Source: Nematocida ironsii
Taxonomy: Eukaryota > Microsporidia
Length of the DNA: 64,000 nucleotides
Assembly (NCBI GenBank): GCA_001642415.1
Contig: LTDK01000135.1
Location: 62,001-126,000 of the forward strand
Direction: 5' to 3'
Below, piece after piece: positions 18,946-27,949 of the stretch (positions are counted from its first letter, which is position 1; each line of letters starts with the position of its first letter). The notes below the pieces were generated by a model. The model ran no database searches, was not told the origin of the DNA, and saw nothing but the letters and a program-made list of their open reading frames with translations. Position numbers and translations under genes: made by a program.

Positions 18946-19996
18946 ACAGCTGAGTTCTACCTTACCTGGTTTTATTATTCCAATTGTTACATATTATACT
19001 TCTTGTATCTAGCACCAAATTGTAAGCAGCATTTATTTTATGTTAATTTCAGCGACTTAAGCTCATCACACGCACTCCTTCTATATATATTCTGCCTATA
19101 GATGGAAGGACATACTTATAGTTGGTTTCGCAGGTTAACTATGAGAGGGGGTTGGGACTACCTCTGTAAATCCAAATATATTTCGGTTTATATCAATAAA
19201 CTTAAGTGTTTATTTAATTTTATTCTTAGAAAGCGTTTTGTGTAGATTTCTTTTAGTATTTCCGGGTTATTTCTAGGGTATTTTTATTATCATATTAAAC
19301 TCTATGTGATTATTCCTAATAGTACATAAAGAGTTTTTCTAGTGATTCTAATCAATCTGCTAGCTTATTTATACATCCTACACTAATGTATATATATTAT
19401 TTATATAGAAAGTTGCTATAATAAAGCTGAATTTCATTTAAGAGAATTTTAATTTCTAATTAACGGTTCTATTTAAGTATAAACAATACTAGAGAATAAT
19501 TATAAAAGTATATACTGCCCGAAAATATGTTCATTTTTATATACTATCCCAAAAATACTGTCCATATAGAAATATAATCAGAAAACGTATCTTTACACAT
19601 AACCAATCTCACCACTGTATTTTAGTTATAATATACACATCATACTGTAACTAATATTCATAGAATATGGCACCACTAATGCAGTTTATTCTTATTAATT
19701 ACATATTCTCATTACTTTTTTATTCTTTTAATTTATGCAGTTTTCTTTTATAATATTTAGAAATCGCTCTTATTTTCTCTAACTTCTTCTCTATTTTATA
19801 CTTTCAGCGCTTCTTTTATATTACTATGATTATAGCCCAACCTTATTAAATAAAAGATATATCGCACTTAAATTGTACTATTTCCCTCTTAACAGAGAAC
19901 TGTGTTAAATTAGTTATTTTTATATTTGGTGGTTTTTCTGTTATTTCTTGCTTTTTACAGAAACATACGAATAAATTTTCTTTTTAATTTTGACCC
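18946..19996. other. Long AT-rich spacer
   Basis: About 1.05 kb with no gene-like frame. Variants of the recurrent motif occur (TTTCGGTTTATA near 19191, TTCCGGGTTAT near 19260, and GCCCGAAAAT near 19519). A GC-richer hairpin cluster at 19076-19165 is listed separately. The last 20 bp hold the eS25 start signals. Confidence 0.4.
19076..19165. ncRNA. Candidate structured RNA, three consecutive hairpins
   Basis: Three inverted repeats follow one another: TCCTTC/GAAGGA (19076-19081 with 19105-19110), ATAGTT/AACTAT (19118-19123 with 19137-19142) and AGAGG/CCTCT (19144-19148 with 19161-19165). The segment is GC-richer than its surroundings and lacks an open frame. The strand cannot be fixed. I do not recognise the RNA class. 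Confidence 0.3.
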
Positions 19997-20353
19997 ATGG
20001 CAGGAAAGAAAGTCGATCCAAAGGCACAGCAGAAAAAGGACAAAGCACCAAAGAAAGTAGAAGCTAAAAAATGGACAAAGACCGAAAGCAAGGCTAAGCA
20101 GTTAAAGACATCCGTAATTACTCAGGACATCTTCAACAAAATAAAGAAGGAAGTTCTTAACATGTCATTAATTACGCCAGCTACAATTGCAGCAAGAAAC
20201 AACTTTGAAGTAGCACTTGCCAAGAACATTCTGGACCAAATTGTTGAAAGTGGTGAAATAGAAATTATTGCTAAGTCATCATTCGGTAGAATATATGGCA
20301 AGAAAGAGGCCAAGGAAGTCAAAGAGATTAAGGAAGAGGCTATCTCTGCATAA
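19997..20353 (+). CDS. RPS25: 40S ribosomal protein eS25
   Basis: Small-subunit ribosomal protein near the decoding and E-site side. The 118-aa protein has a Lys-rich N-terminal tail, then the eS25 winged-helix: KEVLNMSLITPATIAARNNF followed by ALAKNILDQIVESGEIEII and a final IYGKK strand. An unusual KE-rich C-terminal extension of about 18 residues follows. CCC touches the ATG (19994-19996), with TTTTAATTTT just upstream. It is convergent with TMA7, 16 bp apart. Confidence 0.9.
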   Translation: MAGKKVDPKAQQKKDKAPKKVEAKKWTKTESKAKQLKTSVITQDIFNKIKKEVLNMSLITPATIAARNNFEVALAKNILDQIVESGEIEIIAKSSFGRIYGKKEAKEVKEIKEEAISA

Positions 20354-20369
20354 ATAATAAAATAATCAT

Positions 20370-20531
20370 TTATTTCTTCTTTTTACCTTTCAGAATGGCA
20401 TCTTTCATTTCTTTTTCTAGTCTCTTTTTCTCTCTTTCCCTTTCTTGGAATTCTAAGTCATGCTCGTCTAATTCCTTGGCTGATTTTTTCGCTGCTTTTA
20501 ATGGTTTCTTCTTTCCTCCCTCTCTGTTCAT
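20370..20531 (-). CDS. TMA7: TMA7-like translation machinery-associated protein
   Basis: A 53-codon gene. The protein begins MNREGGKKKPLKAAKKSAKE, very close to the conserved TMA7/CCDC72 start (SSREGGKKKPLK.PKK..KE.DE.D). It continues with a charged helix and ends in KGKKKK. TMA7 is a tiny protein associated with ribosomes. The start is ATG at 20529-20531, with CCCC at 20535-20538 just upstream, the same CCC-type signal as the neighbouring ribosomal protein genes. It is about 10 residues shorter than yeast TMA7, having lost the Gly-rich C-terminal part. Confidence 0.85.
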   Translation of the reverse strand: MNREGGKKKPLKAAKKSAKELDEHDLEFQEREREKKRLEKEMKDAILKGKKKK

Positions 20532-20850
20532 ACAGGGGAACAAAATAATGAAAATATGAATAGAAACAGAAGTACGCCAGATCAGTGTATAAAGTCCTTG
20601 GATAGGGTTCTATGCGAAAATTATTGGATATTCATACACAAAAACACGTTACACAGCAGCATACGGCAATATACAGCCTATGGAAATTAAAGTATTAATT
20701 GCTAAGTAAAACAGAGAAGAAATAACTTTAGTTAGTTTTATTTATGTTATGTATAGAAAATTCTTATAAAGTACGTTATACCAGAAAATTATTGTGAAAT
20801 AGTAATAACTAGAAGTTAAAGTGTGTACTGACTAAATAGATGGTATTTAT
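20532..20850. other. AT-rich spacer
   Basis: 319 bp upstream of TMA7 and downstream of uS15, both on the minus strand. I see no gene or structured element beyond the CCCC start signal of TMA7. Confidence 0.35.
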
Positions 20851-21312
20851 TTATAGACCACTGTTTCTCTTCACGGCTGATCTGTAAGGAGGTGTCCAGT
20901 TTGCTGGAATAACCTTTCTTGTTTTGTAGTATCTAGCTAATCTGCTTATTCTTGACTCAACTAAGATTAGTCTGTACTTGGAGTCAGTGTCTCTTGTGTT
21001 TGACTCTAAGTGCTTTCTAATGCTAATAGCCTTCTTAACAAGTGCTGCTAAGTCTTCTGGTACTTGTGGGGCTAAGTTGTTCTTCATGAGGATCATAAGA
21101 AGCTTTCTTCCACTGAAGAATTTCATGTTACCAATGTGGTACTCATCTCTGAGGATTGTTCCAATCTGGGACAGAGTAAGGCCTTTCTTGGCATATGCTA
21201 CTATCTTTCCTTCTATCTCATCAATGTTTGCGTCTAACCACTCTGGACTCTCTCTAACGTATGGTGTTGTTGATCCAGAGATACCTTTTCCTTGATTGTG
21301 CATGCGACCCAT
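20851..21312 (-). CDS. RPS13: 40S ribosomal protein uS15 (S13)
   Basis: Cytosolic uS15 binds the central domain of small-subunit rRNA. The 153-aa length matches eukaryotic S13 (151 aa). It starts MGRMHNQGKGISGSTTPY, then W-L, the KKGLTLSQIG helix, a degenerate IRKHLE..R.D..SKYRL core and the terminal RLARYYK segment with PPYRS. A CCCC signal (21327-21330 on the plus strand as GGGG) and TTTAAATT lie before the start. Confidence 0.95.
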   Translation of the reverse strand: MGRMHNQGKGISGSTTPYVRESPEWLDANIDEIEGKIVAYAKKGLTLSQIGTILRDEYHIGNMKFFSGRKLLMILMKNNLAPQVPEDLAALVKKAISIRKHLESNTRDTDSKYRLILVESRISRLARYYKTRKVIPANWTPPYRSAVKRNSGL

Positions 21313-21369
21313 TCTATTTTACTGCAGGGGATATAAATAATTTAAATTTATGGGAAAAGAAGAAAATAA

Positions 21370-22317
21370 ATGCGAATAGAAGAGAAAAGATTACTTAAGT
21401 TCTTTAAGAACAAAGACGGTATGATGGAAGCAAATGAATTAAAGCATGTAATGCGCTGTATATACAATACACTTGTGACTAAAGCAAAAGAGAAAGCAAG
21501 AAACAATAAACTAAAAGAAGGAACAATTGCCAACAAGCTCAGTAGAAAACCCGTAGAAAAAGAGCAAACCGGCCTAGAAATGCATGAAGCATCAAGTTTG
21601 CAGAGAAACATATACTACTCTCCTATGGACAAAGCATATGCAGATGGCATAAGCAGTGGTGAAAGTAACGCGCCAAGTCCTTCTTCAGCTGACTTAGACC
21701 ACGTTTCTATGGATGGAGGTCAGATATTCCAGAGCAATGCATTCAATTCTATGCATAATTCACGCGCTTCATACACTGCAGTAAATCAGCACTTTACTGG
21801 GGTTCCTACATTTAACCCAAATCCATCGTCAGGCAGGCCACAGTACAGGCCAGACAATGCAGTTGGAAATGTATCGAACGTTATGGGCGATCCAATATTC
21901 CACAGTACAAGTAATTCTACAAACAACTGCTCAGATGGCGTACAAGACTCTTTCACTGACAGAAACACTGCCATGCATGGCAATGAAGAAAGCACAAATG
22001 ATCATATGGAGCACATCAATATAACAAGCCCCGGCAGCACTAATTCTATGCACTCACATACTTTAAATAGTTTTAGTGGCATGGCTAGTAATAGGAATAC
22101 AGCAAATATTTTTACAAATCCAAATAATTCTGAAAATGCTAGCAGTTCTCCTGGAACAGAAATCCAAAATAATAATAATGTGATTCCAGGGGAAGAGAAC
22201 TTTATGGAAGAATTTAATGAAGAAACAAAGTCGTTGTACAAATTCGCTATAAATGAAGAGACTAAAAAGGAGGTTTTAGGAGAAGTGCCATCTTTTTCTT
22301 TTAATGTTCACAGTTAA
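21370..22317 (+). CDS. Asn/Ser-rich low-complexity protein
   Basis: A 315-aa protein without a recognised family. Residues 1-70 are charged and probably helical (FFKNKDGMMEANELKHVMRC). Residues about 75-275 are rich in Asn, Ser, Gly and His, with many short N/S runs, and look disordered. The last 45 residues are acidic with aromatic residues (EEFNEETKSLYKF). It could be a transcription or assembly factor with a disordered linker, but the sequence does not decide. It lies 57 bp from the divergent uS15 gene. Confidence 0.7.
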   Translation: MRIEEKRLLKFFKNKDGMMEANELKHVMRCIYNTLVTKAKEKARNNKLKEGTIANKLSRKPVEKEQTGLEMHEASSLQRNIYYSPMDKAYADGISSGESNAPSPSSADLDHVSMDGGQIFQSNAFNSMHNSRASYTAVNQHFTGVPTFNPNPSSGRPQYRPDNAVGNVSNVMGDPIFHSTSNSTNNCSDGVQDSFTDRNTAMHGNEESTNDHMEHINITSPGSTNSMHSHTLNSFSGMASNRNTANIFTNPNNSENASSSPGTEIQNNNNVIPGEENFMEEFNEETKSLYKFAINEETKKEVLGEVPSFSFNVHS

Positions 22318-23146
22318 ACGCTCATATTTATCTTATTGTTCATATAAGAAATAAACCCAAGATTCGTTAAATTACCCAAATAAGTAGTCTTTCCAATATA
22401 TAAAGAGCAACTATATGCCACTGTATTATCTTATTTTATTCATAGACTGCTTTAAGAATTATAAATGCCTTACTTTTATATACAATTACTAATATATATA
22501 CATTATGGGATAAAGTTATAAGAAATTTGAATTATATTCTATGCTGTTAATACCCCATATATAGCTGTCTTTATACGGCTGTAATATAAATTAAGCAGAC
22601 GTATGGGCAGAACATCTGACCAATTCTTATATACAACCTCTATTGTAATTTTCCTGTTTTTGTTTAAGCTTTAACTTTTCTAATTGTTTTTAATAAACCT
22701 GTATTACATTGAATATAAAGTGAACACATTTTGTTTTATAATATAATTTAAATTTTCTATGAACACTTTAGAATTAAACATAAAACTACCTTTTCTTTAG
22801 TAAATTATACTAAGAGCTTATCAATAGAAGCAATTAAAGCAGCCAAAAAGACTTTAACAACAGATCAAAGACATATATAATTTATATAGATAAATATATA
22901 ATCTCAAGTATTTTCATTTTCTCTCTTGCAATAACCATATGCATTAAAGCACATTGTGTATACTTAAGCATACTAATATTTAACAAATTCTGGATTTTAA
23001 AGCGATTTAAGACACTAGAACATTACTGCTAATGCAGTAGATTATATTTATTATAAAGTGGTTTGGGGTCATTTATAATGTATAAACAAATATATCCAGT
23101 ACATGCAATATATAAAATTATATTTATTATACAGAATATTCTTTAT
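22318..23146. other. AT-rich spacer between convergent genes
   Basis: 829 bp with no coding frame of note, tRNA or strong hairpin visible. Composition is strongly A/T. Confidence 0.35.
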
Positions 23147-25474
23147 TTAACTTCTAATTTTGGGTTGTAGTTGTCTATATCGTAGGAATATAGCAACAAT
23201 TAAAAATATAATTGGTATAATTAACACACGCATTATGCATTTTATAAGATCGAATTTGGTTACCTCTTGAATCTTTTCCATAGGCTGGAACAGTTCGTGT
23301 GCACTGAATGGATAGCTCATTCTGTCTATATAATTTACTTTGCTTGCGTACTCTATAAACTCTTTTTTGTTGAGATTTCTTGCAGAATCTTTAATCCTTA
23401 GCATCATGTACTTGGCCAGTGCGTCAGAATCTGGTACTTGGTACAAACTATTTCTATATATCCTTAGTTTAGTAAGCAGTTCTTCTGTAATTCCAAATGG
23501 CCCCATTTTATAAAGGAATTTTAGAAGACTTGTGCTCCACATTAGCATAGTGTATCTAAATCCACTTTCTCCGTTGGACTGGATTGTATCAATTAACTTG
23601 TCAATGAAGAGAGTTGGCTGCATCATGTATATCTTCAAGTCATAAAACGGATGGTAATCTTGGTTTTGTGTCAGCGCCATATCTTCTACACTCAGCTCAC
23701 CTTTAAGCAGTCCATTGATTAAATTCGCTGTTTTACTGTCTATGAATATTTCAAGTGCCTCCATCTGCTTAATTATTGTCTGCGTAAATAAGAGAATAAT
23801 AAGTGCGATGTACATGTATACCTTGGAAGAGGTTGGCAAGCACTGTATTGAGAAAATATACACACCCATAAGTATAGATGTTACAATGCACACTAAAAGA
23901 ACATCCGAGTAATTCGGCGGCATGATCACTTGAATGGCGTCCTCTACAAAAGACCGATAAGCAATCATATACGAGAATACGCTAAATATAAATGCAATAC
24001 ACATTTTCCTGCAAATAATCTCTACAATATGCGCGCATATAAAATCTGCAACAGTAAACTGCCCCTCTGCAATATTTATTTTGCAGAGCCTAAAGTAGTC
24101 TATATTGGTTAGATTGCAGAACAAACTGGCCATGCTTATAAACGTAATTGATCTTTCGCTTTGAAAAAATGTAATAGCACCAAATAGCCATTTTGCAGCA
24201 GCAGTTGTCTGTATGCACTCTGAAAATGTATTTTGGTGCTCCTCAGGCATAGTACTTGTGGCAATAATGTTACTATTGAAAATGTCCAGTAGTGTATATA
24301 TTGGGTCAAAAATGCTATACCTAAAAATACTATCATTTGTGGATAAAATGCTTCTTTCGACTATGGTAAAGCCTAGCATTAAAACTATCAGGCAAAATAT
24401 ATAATACAAGATCTCATATGCGATAGAAGATCCTCTAAATCCGTTGTCAAAGTATAAGGATCTAGAGAGTATTTCGTATACACGTCTAAGGCTAACGTTA
24501 AATGATTTGGCAATAAAAAGATTCCCTGATGACTCTTCTCCTATTGACCTGGACAAAATTGTGTTTGTTAGGTTATTCAGTATTTTTATATTATTCCTGT
24601 CTATTGGGTTTTCTGGATTGTCTGCACTCAGCCGCATTAAATAGTTCACAAACATAATATTTTCCTCTTTAACTATCCCCCTCTCTTCAAAATATGCCTG
24701 CATTCTACTATATGGCCCAGAGTATACGACAGTAGAGGAGTGCATAAAAATAACCCAGTCAAATAAATTCATTAGTTCTTCAGACGGCTGATGGATACTT
24801 ACAATATTAGTGGAATTATTCTCCTTCATAAATTTAAGAGTCTTTTTAGCTATTTCTGAGTCAAGGCCAGTAAGCGGCTCATCCCATAGGTTTAGCTCCT
24901 TCTCACTAATTATACCAATTATAGTCATAACTCTCTTCTGCTCTCCTCCAGAAAGCTTTGAAAATAAATTGTGTCTGGTCTTAGCCACCCGAAAGTGCGT
25001 TAGTAGCTTGTCAATTACTTCTGTATCCTTTCCATAACACTTTGCAATTGAACAAAGCAAATTATAAACAGGTATTTTTTTATACTGAGTTACTTCCTGT
25101 CTATGGTAGTTTACATTTTTTATCCACTTTTCTATATCCCTTTGAACATACCCGCCATTTCTTCTTGGTGTTAAAACTTCTCCGTATGTTATATGCGATC
25201 TATTGCACCTGCCAGCTATGCTTTCAAACAGTGTGGATTTTCCTTCTCCACTGAGGCCTATTAATGCAACAAGATTATTTCTTGGAATCTCAAATGTAAC
25301 ATTATGTAAAAGAGGAATGTTCTTGGCAGTTTTTCGAGTGTAGTTGTTGAATTTAAATAACGTATTTCCAGATTCAGAACAAGAATTATTAGCTTCTCGG
25401 CCCTTTCTTTTTATATTCTCTGGGGTTTTCCTACTGTGTTTCTTTGCATTTCTGTCTGTTCCACTTTCTATCAT
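23147..25474 (-). CDS. ABCG-type half-transporter
   Basis: Half-size ABC transporter of the ABCG (White/PDR) class, which usually moves lipids or hydrophobic compounds. The 775-aa protein has the nucleotide-binding domain first. Walker A is GLSGEGKST (73-81), the signature LSGGEQKRV (174-182) and Walker B LNLWDEPLTGLD (194-205), all with key residues present. A switch histidine occurs in VSIHQPS. A membrane domain with about six helices follows, then a basic C-terminal tail (QPKIRS). It should be an active ATPase working as a homodimer or with the degenerate paralogue at 16675. Microsporidia use such transporters to exchange material with the host cell, but the substrate here is unknown. Confidence 0.9.
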   Translation of the reverse strand: MIESGTDRNAKKHSRKTPENIKRKGREANNSCSESGNTLFKFNNYTRKTAKNIPLLHNVTFEIPRNNLVALIGLSGEGKSTLFESIAGRCNRSHITYGEVLTPRRNGGYVQRDIEKWIKNVNYHRQEVTQYKKIPVYNLLCSIAKCYGKDTEVIDKLLTHFRVAKTRHNLFSKLSGGEQKRVMTIIGIISEKELNLWDEPLTGLDSEIAKKTLKFMKENNSTNIVSIHQPSEELMNLFDWVIFMHSSTVVYSGPYSRMQAYFEERGIVKEENIMFVNYLMRLSADNPENPIDRNNIKILNNLTNTILSRSIGEESSGNLFIAKSFNVSLRRVYEILSRSLYFDNGFRGSSIAYEILYYIFCLIVLMLGFTIVERSILSTNDSIFRYSIFDPIYTLLDIFNSNIIATSTMPEEHQNTFSECIQTTAAAKWLFGAITFFQSERSITFISMASLFCNLTNIDYFRLCKINIAEGQFTVADFICAHIVEIICRKMCIAFIFSVFSYMIAYRSFVEDAIQVIMPPNYSDVLLVCIVTSILMGVYIFSIQCLPTSSKVYMYIALIILLFTQTIIKQMEALEIFIDSKTANLINGLLKGELSVEDMALTQNQDYHPFYDLKIYMMQPTLFIDKLIDTIQSNGESGFRYTMLMWSTSLLKFLYKMGPFGITEELLTKLRIYRNSLYQVPDSDALAKYMMLRIKDSARNLNKKEFIEYASKVNYIDRMSYPFSAHELFQPMEKIQEVTKFDLIKCIMRVLIIPIIFLIVAIFLRYRQLQPKIRS

Positions 25475-26435
25475 CCACTTCCCTTATAAAAACAAATATT
25501 GTACATTTTTATTCTTTCTATTATTTTGTGTATTTTATGATGGCTTTGTTATTTGGCATTGTTTGTTTATGAATTGACTGTTGCTCTAGTTAATCCTGTA
25601 TGCACAGCATATACACATGCAATTCCCAAGTAAATAAATAGTGATATTGCATCAGTATATTTCAACTGTTTTTAGCTTATAATGTGGATTTATGCCTTAT
25701 ATATTATAATATTTTATTTTTAGTATTCAGATTTATGCATTGCATCCCAAAATTAAATAATTCAGAGTTATGCTTTTAATTTATTTCTTCTATATATAAA
25801 AATACTTAAAAATAAATTTAAACTAAACAAACAGATAAGATAGTAGAATTCAAATTATGCCTGGATTTAAACAAATTAGTTTAGTTTGTTATTAAACAAT
25901 AGGAATAAATTAAAATAAATTCAGAGCAAACCACTATTAAAATCCTGGATTAAATATGCAAACAAGCTGAAAATATAACTAGTCTAGTTGGTTACACCCT
26001 GGTACATTATTAAGACTCATTCATATTTTTATTATTCTCATCTTATATAGCTTCAATTTCCATATACAGTTCTATAAGACTTCGCAGGTATGGGCGAGGC
26101 TCCTGCATTAGGTGTGGTTCCTCTTATATGATAGAAATCAGCATTGCTTACAGTGTGGATATATTTTTTTTCTGGCCCTGCTTATTAGAAGTTGTTGCAA
26201 TGAGTCTAGAACACATTAAACAAAATAACTAAAAAAGGCATATAAGCAAGGCAAGGACTAGATATTCAACAAAATAACTCATTTATTATACATATACATA
26301 TACGTATGGTTTAGATGTTACAGCTTCTTATGCAATATTTGGAGCTTAAAAATATTTGGCATAAATAATAGGTAGAGTGGGCAATAGGCCCGATAATTGT
26401 TACACTATGTAACATAAAAACAATTTATTATTATT
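25475..26435. other. AT-rich spacer with gene relic
   Basis: Almost 1 kb of AT-rich sequence. It holds copy A of a direct repeat (25987-26143), described separately, and otherwise shows no intact gene. Confidence 0.4.
25987..26143 (-). repeat. Direct repeat copy A, broken gene 3' end
   Basis: About 157 bp, clearly similar (roughly four in five positions by eye) to copy B at 27265-27425, same orientation. On the minus strand it reads as the end of a protein with PYLRSLIELYMEIEAI then stop. A two-base difference from copy B (around 26095) and in-frame stops upstream break the frame. It is therefore a relic of the 3' end of an unrecognised gene. Confidence 0.65.
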
Positions 26436-26585
26436 TTAGTCATAAATACTGCATAAATTATCAGGAGGTGCTAAAGCAATGGCAATTCCTACATTTTCAT
26501 ATTTTTTATCATGGGCTGCTACGATTTCCATCCACTCAGATCGAGGCATGCATGGAATCTCAGGTTTAGTCGGGGTTTGTTGAGT
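26436..26585 (-). pseudogene. Out-of-frame tail of the two-TM protein gene
   Basis: Immediately after the stop of the gene at 26585-27190, a 49-codon frame shifted by one base continues to a stop at 26436-26438. Its residues look like ordinary protein: PRSEWMEIVAAHDKKYE and NVGIAIALAPPDN. Both frames overlap only across a short A-rich stretch (about 26585-26596), so a one-base length change there would link them. It is either a recent frameshift mutation or a sequencing/assembly error. Confidence 0.6.
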
Positions 26586-27190
26586 TATTTCTCTTTAGGC
26601 CTATAATCATATGAATGTTCATTGTAATCATATGATGTATGTGGAGTATCAAATGGATCAGATAAGGATTTGTCTGATTTTTGCATTTGTAGTGCTTTTG
26701 ATATTAAATATGAATGCTGTTTACTACTTATTAAACTATGCTCATTATTTCTTAACGTATTACATGATTTATTTTTAATTATGCCTCTACATGGTAATAT
26801 TTTTTCTTGTTTTTTATCAACGGATAGCATATAAATTCCTTTTATAATTGCAATAAGTCCTATTAATATTAATAACCTATTATAGTATGTGTTAAATGCT
26901 CTGATAAATATAATAAATGAATTATTTCTTCTGTTATTAATTGCACGTGGATATGCTTCATTACTTTCTATTATATTACTATTATATACTGGTTCATTAT
27001 GATCATTGTGCAATAAGTTATTTGCTGTAGTATGATTTGAGACATTTTCTGTTTCTACTGTGCTTACTTGCGTATATTCATATTTAATTCTTATTATAGC
27101 TGTTATTATTGATATAAATATGAATACTAAACCTAATACTATCAAACTAACTCCTATTATTGCTCTAATCGTGGGATTATTTAATTTCAT
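26585..27190 (-). CDS. Two-TM protein, probably frameshifted
   Basis: A 201-aa open frame without a known family. It has a hydrophobic helix near the N-terminus (about residues 10-33), an Asn/His-rich segment with two N-glycosylation-type sites near 49-53, a second hydrophobic helix (about 104-122), and a polar, Ser/Tyr-rich C-terminus. The helices and sequons suggest a secretory-pathway or surface protein with the loop in the lumen or outside. A strong AAAATTTTTTA signal precedes the ATG. The coding continues in another frame downstream. It sits between two copies of a direct repeat, a setting typical of lineage-specific, fast-evolving genes. Confidence 0.65.
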   Translation of the reverse strand: MKLNNPTIRAIIGVSLIVLGLVFIFISIITAIIRIKYEYTQVSTVETENVSNHTTANNLLHNDHNEPVYNSNIIESNEAYPRAINNRRNNSFIIFIRAFNTYYNRLLILIGLIAIIKGIYMLSVDKKQEKILPCRGIIKNKSCNTLRNNEHSLISSKQHSYLISKALQMQKSDKSLSDPFDTPHTSYDYNEHSYDYRPKEK

Positions 27191-27264
27191 TCAAGGGTAA
27201 AAAATTTTAATGATTTATTTCTATATAGAAATTAGAAAATCTGTTATTTTTATATAATATATAA

Positions 27265-27425
27265 GTTGGCTACTCACTGGTACATTATTGAGACTCATTC
27301 ACAATTTTTTATTATTCTCGTTTTATATAGCTTCAATTTCCATATACAGTTCTATAAGACTTCCCAGATATGGGTATGAGGCTTCCACACTAGACATGGT
27401 TCCTCTTATACGATAGAAACCAACA
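27265..27425 (-). repeat. Direct repeat copy B, open gene 3' end
   Basis: Partner of copy A. On the minus strand a 40-codon frame (27445 down to stop at 27323-27325) ends in SYPYLGSLIELYMEIEAI and is open, but an upstream stop at 27446-27448 cuts it off. It is a truncated remnant of the same unknown C-terminus as in copy A. The two copies bracket the two-TM gene and point to a past tandem duplication. Confidence 0.65.
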
Positions 27426-27490
27426 AGTTTGTTAAGTAACCCTGTTTATTTGGCGTGTATATATTTTGATATTTTTTGTTTTTCTATTCT

Positions 27491-27673
27491 ATGTTTCGTA
27501 AGATATTAACAATGGGATTAAAAGTAATTCCGGTTTCAAATATTATAAATATAACCAAAGGCATTATAAGATATAGTCACACAACAAATACACCTAAGAT
27601 AGAAGCAGTCTGTACCGTATCTCCCATTATGGATACAACAGAGGGGCATTCAGTAAATCCAAATATGAAATAA
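27491..27673 (+). CDS. Doubtful 60-codon frame
   Basis: A short frame starting MFRKILTMGLKVIPVSN with no recognised family. Its 3' half (IEAVCTVSPIMDTTEG) has mixed, protein-like composition. It lies right next to repeat copy B and may be another gene fragment. Kept only as low confidence. Confidence 0.18.
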   Translation: MFRKILTMGLKVIPVSNIINITKGIIRYSHTTNTPKIEAVCTVSPIMDTTEGHSVNPNMK

Positions 27674-27949
27674 ATTAAAAGCGTTAATAAGTAAGTCTAG
27701 GGATAAAAATAGAGAAACCGCAAAATTTAAATAAAGGCAAATAAATAATAAAAATATATTAGCTAGAAATATATACAAAAGGGTTATTAGCAAACAAACA
27801 CAATAAAAGAAGTGAACAATATGGATGTTTCTATTAAAATTTTAGAATGCATTATTGTTTACTTAATAACTCTGTTTATGGATGCAGTATGCAAAAACAA
27901 ATATTTATAAAAAGAATAATAACCCGAAAAATGCTAAATAGCCCGTTGC

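Noticed and set aside
25860..25900. Short AAACTAAAC-type inverted repeats
   Set aside because: Simple A/T-rich complementarity expected by chance in this composition.
26585..26600. Programmed -1 ribosomal frameshift in the two-TM gene
   Set aside because: No canonical X-XXY-YYZ slippery heptamer or following stem is visible; an indel or sequence error is simpler.
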